Source: Albugo candida (Eukaryota; Oomycota; Peronosporomycetes; Albuginales). Taken from it: a stretch of DNA of 64,000 bases. A model generated the notes under the pieces. That model saw only the letters and a program-made list of their open reading frames with translations, had not been told where the DNA came from and did no database searches. Location of the stretch: contig JBDOQK010000064.1 of assembly GCA_040437565.1 (NCBI GenBank), positions 62,001 to 126,000 of the forward strand, read 5' to 3'. Shown here piece by piece: positions 41,049 through 50,509 of the stretch (position 1 is the stretch's first letter; every line of letters starts with the position of its first letter). The translations under genes were made by a program, and so were the position numbers.

Positions 41049-41960
41049 ATGATGCGTTTCTCGTTTCTCATTGGCTCCTACCTGATTTCCGCCGGTGTTG
41101 CCCTTCCCCAATGCCTTGAAGATCCAGTACTAATGCCAAAACTTATGGAATTGGCTCCAGCTATGATGGAATGTCAGGAAAAATCTAAAATCAATTTCGC
41201 GGCACAGAAGGGTCCATCCACGCCGGAGACAACTGCCGCTCTGTGTAATAAGTGTCCAGACTTAGTGGTCAAACTGTACAGTATCCAGCCCAGACCAGCC
41301 TGTGTGTTTAACGGAGTAGATGTTGGTGCGGAAATTGCTTCCTTGAGTACATCCTGTTCTGCATCACCTGCACAACCAGGACCAGAAGCACCATCTGCAT
41401 CACCTGTATCACCTGCACAACCAACACCGGAAGCACAATCTGGACCACCACCATCACCGGTACCTTCTCCAATGCCAACCACACCGAGATCCATGGTTAC
41501 AAGTCCTAGTTCCCACCCGGTATTTGCCCCTTCTACTACCCCCACCAATTCGCCCAACAAACACCACGAGGCACAAAGCATTGACAACTCGCAAGATGGT
41601 ACCGCTGGCTCAAGTGCCGGTACCTCTAAAGTATCAGAATTTGCGCCCGCAAGTGGAAACTCTGGCAACCTGAAAGGATCGAGTGGTACCGCACCAACGG
41701 AATCGAGCCCTGTTAATTCCAAAGGAACCGATGAAGTGGACGATTCCAAAGTTACGACTTCAGACGATACATCCAAAACGGAATCATCGGACAGCGACAA
41801 ATCGGATGCTTTAACGAGCTCTCAAAATCCCAGTGAGAGTACAGCCACTGACAAACACGCCAAAGATAAGAAACCAAACAATGCGCCAACGCCCTTCTCG
41901 TTGCTACTTGCAACCACCGCTACCACTGCGGTCTCTTTCGCTTTATTCTTTTTCATGTAG
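41049..41960 (+). CDS. Elicitin-like secreted protein with Ser/Thr/Pro-rich stalk and probable GPI anchor
   Basis: 303 residues. Signal peptide at 1-18 (MMRFSFLIGSYLISAGVA). An elicitin-type domain with exactly six cysteines (22, 42, 66, 69, 85, 103) follows, including the LCNKC pair. The stalk has repeated SPAQP/PEA units (about 105-145) then long Ser/Thr/Asp stretches that would carry O-glycans. The last 20 residues are hydrophobic (SLLLATTATTAVSFALFFFM), as for GPI attachment. Elicitins are oomycete sterol-binding proteins, recognised by some plants; elicitin-like proteins with such stalks are thought to be wall- or membrane-anchored. No intron. This gene is the strongest taxonomic marker in the window. 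Confidence 0.85.
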   Translation: MMRFSFLIGSYLISAGVALPQCLEDPVLMPKLMELAPAMMECQEKSKINFAAQKGPSTPETTAALCNKCPDLVVKLYSIQPRPACVFNGVDVGAEIASLSTSCSASPAQPGPEAPSASPVSPAQPTPEAQSGPPPSPVPSPMPTTPRSMVTSPSSHPVFAPSTTPTNSPNKHHEAQSIDNSQDGTAGSSAGTSKVSEFAPASGNSGNLKGSSGTAPTESSPVNSKGTDEVDDSKVTTSDDTSKTESSDSDKSDALTSSQNPSESTATDKHAKDKKPNNAPTPFSLLLATTATTAVSFALFFFM

Positions 41961-42283
41961 AGATGCCCGATTCAATTATTGACCAGAGCATAATATAATC
42001 TTGAGCCTCTTCCATTTCGATATCACAATATGAGCTTCTATACAGAAAGCAAGTCTAAATTTCAATTCGGTCNNNNNNNNNNNNNNNNNNNNNNNNNNNN
42101 NNNNNNNNNNNNNNNNNNNNNNNNNNNNNNNNNNNNNNNNNNNNNNNNNNNNNNNNNNNNNNNNNNNNNNNNTATGTATGATATAATGACATGAGTCTGG
42201 ACGCTCAAACATTGATCGATTAGAAACTTAACGGTGTCTCTTAAGTATTACCACCAATCACTTCTTTCATCATTAACAACCAA
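41961..42283. other. Intergenic region with a 100-N gap
   Basis: Ns at 42073-42172; no repeated flank seen. Presumed 3' UTRs of the two convergent genes. Confidence 0.6.
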
Positions 42284-43024
42284 TCATCTTAGATGTTCTA
42301 TATCAGTATTACACAATCGTACAACATCCTGTTGCTGGAATTGAAACGTACCGAGATATATGCAGCTATTCACGATGGATACTAATTGGCTCAAATCATG
42401 ATGACAAAAAACTTTGGCTATCGCTTTCTCTTCCATCCATCGATGCAGAAACCAATTCGACACTTTGTTATAGACATTTACACGCGCCTCTGGATCATCC
42501 ACGCGACTATCCAGCATCTTCCAATCCGTGTGCACGAAACGCCGCCAGCGCTTCACATCGACTACCGTAAATTTTGTACAAGTACGAAAATTAGGATGCC
42601 ATGTGTCCTCTAAAGTACGACACCCAAGTTGTTGTGCGGAGCGCCAAAAGAATTCCGCCAGTTGAAGACACGGGGGATGCGTTTGTAGCTGTAGCTGCTC
42701 TCGCTTGTCACTTTGGAAGGGAATTCGTATCGGCATACGCGGTCTATCCACCACAAAACCTCCAATCAGACACAACAAATCTTCATACGACAAAATCGCA
42801 TCTCTTAAAAGCACCACTTCCGTTTCTTGAAATCGTACTTTACTGAATTTATATACATTCTTCGACTGATGAGATGGTTTCATTGGAGATGGATTCCTCG
42901 TAGTCAAACTCTCGTCACCAAATCCCTCACTCGAAAGCAGAGGTCCTCGACACATTCGAGACGCTGGACGGTATTTGATCGGTCGTCGACTTGTGACTGC
43001 TGGAAACGCAAGCAATGAGCTCAT
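42284..43024 (-). CDS. Hypothetical protein
   Basis: 246 residues from ATG 43024, no intron seen. Not recognised. The first 60 residues are basic and Ser/Pro-rich; the remainder looks globular with many aromatic residues (PCLQLAEFFWRSAQQLGC, VYNKVSNWFLHRWMEEKAIA, CHHDLSQLVSIVNSCIYLG). No signal peptide or membrane span. It could be a lineage-specific protein; coding status rests on frame length and residue composition. Confidence 0.55.
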   Translation of the reverse strand: MSSLLAFPAVTSRRPIKYRPASRMCRGPLLSSEGFGDESLTTRNPSPMKPSHQSKNVYKFSKVRFQETEVVLLRDAILSYEDLLCLIGGFVVDRPRMPIRIPFQSDKREQLQLQTHPPCLQLAEFFWRSAQQLGCRTLEDTWHPNFRTCTKFTVVDVKRWRRFVHTDWKMLDSRVDDPEARVNVYNKVSNWFLHRWMEEKAIAKVFCHHDLSQLVSIVNSCIYLGTFQFQQQDVVRLCNTDIEHLR

Positions 43025-43430
43025 TTCGTAAATGCTCAAGTACTTTCATCTATAACCTCAAGGTTACACATTGTACCCTCTCCATGCGTGTCTCATGAGA
43101 GAATGACGCGGAACGAGGAATATTTCTACCAAATCAGCGGCTTTATTTTGTTAACACTTTCGAACTCCTCTGTTTTCAATGTACAAAGAAAAGCCCAATG
43201 TAAAAACGCGTCATGAACTAGAGTTACGTCGCATGGGGACACGGTTACGATCAAACAGTAACCCAAAGTGCAAACAATTACATTTTTATGCGCTTCACTG
43301 ATAAAGATTTTTCATTGCAATGAACTCTCAATCTCGAGATTTTTTCTGTAATCTGATTCTAACGATCAAAATGTCGCCCGGTCCGCGAAAATAGCTCAAA
43401 CAACCTCGTATTGGCACACGCTCAATCGGA
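43025..43430. other. Divergent intergenic region
   Basis: 406 bp between the hypothetical gene start and the ABC transporter ATG. Presumed promoters; no specific motif recognised. Confidence 0.55.
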
Positions 43431-46400
43431 ATGGAGCCCAAAAGCCTCCAGACGCCCCATGAGACTTTAGATTCGACATTTTCCGACGCATTGGAACGTA
43501 AAGAAACCACTCCATTTGCCTTCAGAGACCTTTATAGATATGCTACCACAAAGGATCACATCCTTCTCTTTTTCGGTATCCTTCTCACATGTGTGAATGG
43601 TGCATTGTTCCCATGTATGGCGCTGATATTTGGTGAGGCAATCTCGAGCTTTCAGCCGTATCGTCAGCATAAAATCAATCAAAATTCGATCTTGTTTTTT
43701 GGTGTTGCGATTCTCTTGTTCGTGACCGATTACGCCTCTTATCTCGCTTTCCAAACCACTTCGAAGCGCCAGATCAAGAGACTTCGCGAGCACGTACTTG
43801 ATCATCTTCTACATCTCGAAATTCAATGGTATGATCAACATGACGCCTTGCAGCTTTCCAGTCGGCTTGTTGGGGATACGGTCAAAATCCAGGACGGAAT
43901 GGGTCAGAAACTCGGTGATTCCATTCGATTTAGTGCTCAATTCGTCACTGGGTACACGATTGGCTTCAGCAAAGGCTGGGACATCTCACTCGTGATGGCG
44001 TGTGTGCTTCCGTGTATCGGTTTCTCGCTTGGATCACTTATTAAATTGCTTCGGGCGAGAAGTGAGCGATCTCAAAAAGTGTACGCTGAGGCTGGAGCCA
44101 TTGCAGAAGAAACGTTGAGTTCCATGCGGACAGTTGTGTCGAATAACGGACACGATCGAGCAATGAATAATTTCTCGGAGAAGATTCGCATCGCGGAAAA
44201 AGATAATATTCAGGTTGGACGCTTCTCCTCCATCGTGTTTGGCGTCTTTTACTGCAGTATGTGGCTGATGTATGCTGCTGGTTTGTGGTATGGCGGATGG
44301 AAAGTGTCGAATGCCAAAACTTCGCCCGGAAGAGTTTTTCAAGCTTTCTATGGAATCTTGATCGGGAGCCTTTCAATGGCGCAGATTTCACCTAATATTT
44401 CAGCTGTGACACAAGCCAAAGGGGCGGCAGTTGCCATTTACGAAATCCTCGCAACCACGTCGACCATTGATGCATCCAAAGGCGACGGTTTGATACCGAG
44501 TCGCTGTGATGGTGATATCCGAGTCGAACAAGTCGACTTTAGCTATCCGAGTCGACCGCAGGTCAAAATAATGAAAGAGTACAGCGTTCATATCGAAAGT
44601 GGGCAGACTGTTGCTTTCGTTGGCGCGAGTGGTGGTGGGAAAAGTACCCTTGTATCGCTTTTGGAACGCTTTTATCGGCCGAATTCAGGGACGCTATTTC
44701 TAGATGGAAATGATATCCAGACGCTTAATTTGAAATGGCTTCGAGCACAAATCGGATTGGTTTCACAGGAACCCGTGCTATTCGCCACTACCATTTTTGA
44801 AAACATTGCGTTGGGAGGAAAAGCGTCGTCGCAAAGTTGTACTCATCAACAAATCGAAGCTGCAGCAAAACTCGCAAGCGCCCATGACTTCATCATGTCA
44901 CTTCCTCAGCAATATGAGACTCTGGTCGGTGAGAAAGGAGTATCTCTTTCCGGAGGACAAAAACAGCGCATTGCTATCGCCAGAGCAATTGTTCGTGAGC
45001 CAAAAATCCTCATATTGGATGAAGCAACGAGCGCGTTGGATAACGAAAGTGAGCGATCGGTTCAAGCGGCTTTGCTCAACTTGGTGGAACAGAGCACCAT
45101 GACGACCATTGTGATTGCTCATCGTTTGAGTACTGTTCGTCATGCGGATAAAATTGTCGTCCTTGCGGATGGTTCAGTGGTAGAAGAAGGTTCACATGAT
45201 GCCTTGATTTCGATCCCACAGGGCATTTATCGTCGGCTATACACAACGCAAGAAGAATCCTCGTCCGAGTCGTCAAAATCAGAGCAAATTCAACCGGCCA
45301 GTCCTTTATCATCGATCCATCATGACACAGAGCTTTCGGCCAGTGAGCATGAGCAAAACCATCCAATCAGCCAAGAAAATGTCGCTACATCTCGTTTTCA
45401 ATGGAAAAAGCTGGCTGGCTTATGCCGACCGGATTCAAAGTATTTCATCGTTGGTCTTGTGTCGTCGGCAATTTGTGGCTTTAGCTTTCCAGGAAGCTCT
45501 CTTCTACTCTCCGGCGTGATCACCACAATGACCGAAAAGTATGCTGCATATTTGGTATCACTGAATGCCGACAATCTTAAGCAATTGTATCATACTGTTC
45601 GAATGTATGCCGCAATTTACATCGGCGGTTCTGTGGTGCTGATGATCGCTACAGCGATACAGCAATTCTGCTTCAAATTCATGGCCGAGAAACTCACAAC
45701 ACGTCTTCGTAACATGCACTTCCGAGCTTTATGTCGCCAAAATATCGGATTCTTTGATCAGACGAAACATGCGGCTGGCGCTTTGTCCACGCAACTCGCG
45801 AGTGATGCAACAAAAGTGGCACTTCTTTTCGGTGATTCTCAAGGACGACTCGTTCAAGCGGCTTTCACATGTGTTTTAGCGCTGGTAATCTCATTTGTGC
45901 TCGGAAGCTGGTTGTTATCGTTTGTAATGCTTGCAATCTTTCCGCTTCTGATCGCCGGTCAATATTTTCGAATGCAACACATCAGCAATGGTGTCCAAGG
46001 TGACGACATGGCCGAAGCCGGTGCATATGCGGCCCAAGCGCTCAGTAATATCCGTACTGTGGTCTCACTCGGTCTAGAAATAACCACATGTCAAGAGTAT
46101 CGTCGTTTGTTGGATCTTACGGAGCCCACATCCAGCCGACAAGCTCATGTGAACGGATTGGCATTGGGATTTTCTTCATTTATCACATTCGCAGCGTATT
46201 CATTGGTCTTTTGGACTGGAGGTCAGCTAATCAAGCACGGCCACATCAACTTCGAGGAGCTTATGCGAACGCTCATGTGTATCATGATGTCTGCACAGAG
46301 CATCGGGCCAGCAATGAGTTATTTTGCCGACATGGATTCCGGTAAAGCTGCTGCCGCTTCGATCTTCCAACTGGTAGAGCGCGATGTACCTATCGATTCA

Positions 46401-47186
46401 TTCTCATCTGAAGGTCTCCAGCTGGACCAAGTTCAAGGACGACTTGAATTCAAACGTGTGTATTTTAGTTATCCTACGCGTCCAGACCGGATGATTCTCT
46501 CCAAATATACATTGAGCATTCCTGCCGGTCAAACTGTGGCATTTTGTGGTCCAAGTGGTGGTGGAAAAAGCACGATAATCGCGCTTTTAGAGCGTTTCTA
46601 TGATCCTCTTTCCGGTACGATTCTGCTGGATGGGGTCGATATAAAACACCTGCAATTGCAGTGGCTTCGATCTCAATTCGGTTTGGTTGGACAAGAACCG
46701 ACGCTGTTTGTGGGTACGATAACTGAGAATCTTTTGTACGGACTTCCAATGGATCAAAAAGTCGATCAAACCAAAGTCATTGAGGCTGCGCGTATGGCGA
46801 ACGCTCACGAATTTATAATGAATTTCCCGGACGGATATCATACGCAAGTGGGCATGAAAGGTGAGCAGTTATCCGGTGGTCAAAAGCAACGAATTGCGAT
46901 CGCTCGAGCCATTCTTAAAGACCCAAAAATACTGCTTCTCGATGAGGCGACGAGCGCGTTGGATTATGAGAGTGAAAAAATTGTGCAGGAAGCGTTGGAT
47001 ACGATTGTGACGATGCGCGCGAGGACGACGTTGATCATTGCGCATCGTTTGTCGACGATACGAAAAGCTGATAAAATTTGCGTTGTGAGTGGCGGACGCA
47101 TTGCGGAAGAAGGCACGCATGACGAATTGCTCCGCCGCAATGGGATTTATAAGCGGTTGATTTCAAGTGGTCAGGCAGACGCATGA
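43431..47186 (+). CDS. ABCB full transporter (MDR/P-glycoprotein type)
   Basis: 1,251 residues, no intron, in the order TMD1-NBD1-TMD2-NBD2. NBD1: Walker A GASGGGKST, signature LSGGQKQRIAIARAI, Walker B ILILDEATSALD, H-loop IVIAHRLSTV. NBD2: GPSGGGKST, LSGGQKQRIAIARAI, ILLLDEATSALD, LIIAHRLSTI. Both halves therefore look ATP-competent. A charged Ser/Glu-rich linker (about 615-655) joins them. Family members export hydrophobic compounds across plasma or vacuolar membranes; the substrate is not predictable. The intact length equals typical P-glycoproteins (about 1,280). Confidence 0.95.
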   Translation: MEPKSLQTPHETLDSTFSDALERKETTPFAFRDLYRYATTKDHILLFFGILLTCVNGALFPCMALIFGEAISSFQPYRQHKINQNSILFFGVAILLFVTDYASYLAFQTTSKRQIKRLREHVLDHLLHLEIQWYDQHDALQLSSRLVGDTVKIQDGMGQKLGDSIRFSAQFVTGYTIGFSKGWDISLVMACVLPCIGFSLGSLIKLLRARSERSQKVYAEAGAIAEETLSSMRTVVSNNGHDRAMNNFSEKIRIAEKDNIQVGRFSSIVFGVFYCSMWLMYAAGLWYGGWKVSNAKTSPGRVFQAFYGILIGSLSMAQISPNISAVTQAKGAAVAIYEILATTSTIDASKGDGLIPSRCDGDIRVEQVDFSYPSRPQVKIMKEYSVHIESGQTVAFVGASGGGKSTLVSLLERFYRPNSGTLFLDGNDIQTLNLKWLRAQIGLVSQEPVLFATTIFENIALGGKASSQSCTHQQIEAAAKLASAHDFIMSLPQQYETLVGEKGVSLSGGQKQRIAIARAIVREPKILILDEATSALDNESERSVQAALLNLVEQSTMTTIVIAHRLSTVRHADKIVVLADGSVVEEGSHDALISIPQGIYRRLYTTQEESSSESSKSEQIQPASPLSSIHHDTELSASEHEQNHPISQENVATSRFQWKKLAGLCRPDSKYFIVGLVSSAICGFSFPGSSLLLSGVITTMTEKYAAYLVSLNADNLKQLYHTVRMYAAIYIGGSVVLMIATAIQQFCFKFMAEKLTTRLRNMHFRALCRQNIGFFDQTKHAAGALSTQLASDATKVALLFGDSQGRLVQAAFTCVLALVISFVLGSWLLSFVMLAIFPLLIAGQYFRMQHISNGVQGDDMAEAGAYAAQALSNIRTVVSLGLEITTCQEYRRLLDLTEPTSSRQAHVNGLALGFSSFITFAAYSLVFWTGGQLIKHGHINFEELMRTLMCIMMSAQSIGPAMSYFADMDSGKAAAASIFQLVERDVPIDSFSSEGLQLDQVQGRLEFKRVYFSYPTRPDRMILSKYTLSIPAGQTVAFCGPSGGGKSTIIALLERFYDPLSGTILLDGVDIKHLQLQWLRSQFGLVGQEPTLFVGTITENLLYGLPMDQKVDQTKVIEAARMANAHEFIMNFPDGYHTQVGMKGEQLSGGQKQRIAIARAILKDPKILLLDEATSALDYESEKIVQEALDTIVTMRARTTLIIAHRLSTIRKADKICVVSGGRIAEEGTHDELLRRNGIYKRLISSGQADA

Positions 47187-47293
47187 GGTCGATGGAGGAC
47201 GCGTTTCTTCGTCGAAATGACAGAGTGAAGTTGAAGTTGAAGTTTGCAAAATGCGCGGGAAGCAACTTCAATATCTCTGTTCATTTATATCCT

Positions 47294-48181
<888 letters not shown>

Positions 48182-48276
48182 CTTTAACGCTTTTGCGTTC
48201 TGTAAAGCGGCTTACCACGGTCCTGCCGTGAACCGCGGTTCAGTTTCATGTTACAGGCTAGTCGGTGACTGGTGCA
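48182..48276. promoter_or_regulatory. Inferred bidirectional promoter NDUFV2/ABCF3
   Basis: Only 95 bp separate the two divergent ATGs. A GC-rich element with a CCGCGG palindrome (near 48231-48236) lies within it. No factor can be named. Confidence 0.4.
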
Positions 48277-50475
48277 ATGAAGAATGTCATAGGACAAATT
48301 GTAGAGGAAACCTTAAGCGAATTAGAAGAATGCGTGCTAGTATACATCACATCCATTATCACAGAGCAACTCGAAGAGACCCTCAATTCTACTCACTATC
48401 ATCACTTATCAGCAAGCGATCAAAGAGCTCATTTATGTCAAGTCTTTGAGCCCTTAGTGCTTCCATTCATCGTGGAATCGAATCCATTATCAGCCAATGA
48501 AGAGCAATCACTTCAACTATTTCAACGCCTCCTCCAAAAATTACTGGAGGCTGATTTTATCCAATCACATAACACCTCCACCTTGCCGCGCGAAATCCGA
48601 ACTCTTGAAAATGCGCAATCGATCGAAGAAATCGCACGTCACGAGCGTGGGATGCAAGAGACTACAGCGCTCATGGATCGAATGTGGGGCTTCGATCGTA
48701 TCCGTAAGACCACAAATGCAGAAATGGAGTCACAACTCTCAACACAGTCCGCTCGGCAAGTGCGAAAACAGCAAAAAATGGATAAAATCAGTGATGAAAA
48801 AGAGCAATTAATGGCGCAGGAAGACGCAGATTGGGAGAATACTCGCGTATTACCTGATTTGAGTAAAGACACTGGCGAAAAGGACATTCATGTGCACCAA
48901 TTGACCATCAATTTCAAAGGGAAGACATTGCTTGCGGACGCAGCTCTGAAGCTTTCTTCCGGAAGACGATACGGACTCATTGGGAAAAATGGGGCGGGAA
49001 AAACGACACTATTGCGATTCATATCGCATTACGAAATTGAGAATTTTCCCCGACATGTGAGGATCCAACACGTGGAACAGGAGTCTGCATCGAAACTCAG
49101 TTTAGAGCGTAAAAGTGTGATTGAAGTCGTGTTGGAAGCAGATTATGAGCGTCATGTGCTGCTAAAAGAAGAACAAGAGCTTCTGGCGGGTGGAAATCAA
49201 TCGAAAGATTCGAGTACTCGTTTGAAGCAGATTTATGATCGCTTAGTCGAAATCGAAGCAGACTCAGCTGAAACACGTGCAAGAAGCATTTTGAAAGGAC
49301 TTCAGTTTTCCGACTCGGTGCTTCAAGGTCCCGCTTGTGCGCTTTCTGGAGGTTGGAGAATGCGAACAGCATTAGCTGGTGCTTTGTTTATGTCGCCAGA
49401 TCTTTTATTGCTCGATGAACCGACAAATCATTTAGATTTAGAAGCGGTGATATGGCTGGAGCACTATTTGGAAAAGTACGATAAAACGATGATTGTGGTC
49501 TCACATGATCGAAAGTTTCTCAATGCGATTTGCACGGATATCATTCATCTGGCGAATCAAAAGCTCACGTACTACAAAGGTGACTACAACACTTTTGAAC
49601 GGACAATGAAAGAAAATTTAAGGCAACAACGAAAGGCCTTTGAAGCCCAACAGATGAAAATCAAGCACATGCAAGATTTCATTGATCGATTTCGTGCCAA
49701 TGCGAAGAAAGCGCCACTGGTACAATCGCGAGTCAAAGCTCTGGATAAGATTTTGCGTACGGAATTGATTGAAGAACCCGAAGATGCTCGAGCTTTCCGC
49801 ATGCACTTTCCGCCTCCCGAGCCGCTGGGTCGACCTGTGGTCGCTGTAGATGGTATCTCCTTTCGATACAACGCGGAATCACCGCTTCTATTCGATAATG
49901 TGCACATGGGAATCGATCTGTCGAGTCGAATCGGAATCTTGGGCGTAAATGGCTCTGGAAAATCAACATTAATCAACATTGTTTTGGGCAAATTACAGCC
50001 TACAAGCGGCACAGTCACACTCAATCCGCGTCTGCGCATCTCAACGTTCACCCAGCATCATATCGATTCCTTGGATCTTGCGAAATCTGCAGTCGAAAAC
50101 ATGCGGAAGTTGTATCCTGGTCACGAAAATGACGAATTTCGAAATCATCTGGGCCGTTTTAATCTCTCGGGCGATTTGGCAATGAAGCCGACACGAACAC
50201 TTTCCGGTGGACAAAAATCACGTGTGGGGTTTGCTATCATGACGTGGAGATTACCACATCTCGTTGTCTTGGATGAGCCAACAAATCACTTGGACATGGA
50301 GACAATTGACGCACTGATTGACGCGCTACGCGATTACAAAGGAGGAGTGATGATCGTATCTCATGACCAGCATTTCGTGAACAGCGTTTGCCAAGAGTTA
50401 TGGGTTGTGGAGAATCGTCAAGTTGCTCGATTCGAAGGATCTATCGTGGACTACAAAAATCGCGTCCTCAAGTAA
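48277..50475 (+). CDS. ABCF3: ABCF3/GCN20-type translational ATPase
   Basis: 732 residues, no membrane segments, two ABC modules. An N-terminal helical region of about 190 residues matches the GCN20/ABCF3 group that acts with GCN1 at ribosomes. ABC1: GKNGAGKTTL, LSGGWRMRTALAGALF, LLLLDEPTNHLD. ABC2: GVNGSGKSTL, LSGGQKSRVGFAI, LVVLDEPTNHLD. The inter-domain linker has the ABCF charged helix (KENLRQQRKAFEAQQ). The frame upstream to 48265 starts with GTG; ATG 48277 (MKNVIGQIVEETL) was taken. It converges on the ARM gene with 34 bp between stops. Confidence 0.93.
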   Translation: MKNVIGQIVEETLSELEECVLVYITSIITEQLEETLNSTHYHHLSASDQRAHLCQVFEPLVLPFIVESNPLSANEEQSLQLFQRLLQKLLEADFIQSHNTSTLPREIRTLENAQSIEEIARHERGMQETTALMDRMWGFDRIRKTTNAEMESQLSTQSARQVRKQQKMDKISDEKEQLMAQEDADWENTRVLPDLSKDTGEKDIHVHQLTINFKGKTLLADAALKLSSGRRYGLIGKNGAGKTTLLRFISHYEIENFPRHVRIQHVEQESASKLSLERKSVIEVVLEADYERHVLLKEEQELLAGGNQSKDSSTRLKQIYDRLVEIEADSAETRARSILKGLQFSDSVLQGPACALSGGWRMRTALAGALFMSPDLLLLDEPTNHLDLEAVIWLEHYLEKYDKTMIVVSHDRKFLNAICTDIIHLANQKLTYYKGDYNTFERTMKENLRQQRKAFEAQQMKIKHMQDFIDRFRANAKKAPLVQSRVKALDKILRTELIEEPEDARAFRMHFPPPEPLGRPVVAVDGISFRYNAESPLLFDNVHMGIDLSSRIGILGVNGSGKSTLINIVLGKLQPTSGTVTLNPRLRISTFTQHHIDSLDLAKSAVENMRKLYPGHENDEFRNHLGRFNLSGDLAMKPTRTLSGGQKSRVGFAIMTWRLPHLVVLDEPTNHLDMETIDALIDALRDYKGGVMIVSHDQHFVNSVCQELWVVENRQVARFEGSIVDYKNRVLK

Positions 50476-50509
50476 GCGTGAAATTCATTGTAAAGACTGC
50501 ATTGTCGAA

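Noticed and set aside
40637-41119. Open frame of 160 codons upstream of and overlapping the elicitin-like gene
   Set aside because: Starts with a non-ATG codon, has no domain, and overlaps a well-supported gene in another frame; probably 5' UTR sequence open by chance.
41174-41800. 208-codon antisense frame across the elicitin-like stalk
   Set aside because: A shadow of the Ser/Thr/Pro codon bias of the stalk on the opposite strand.
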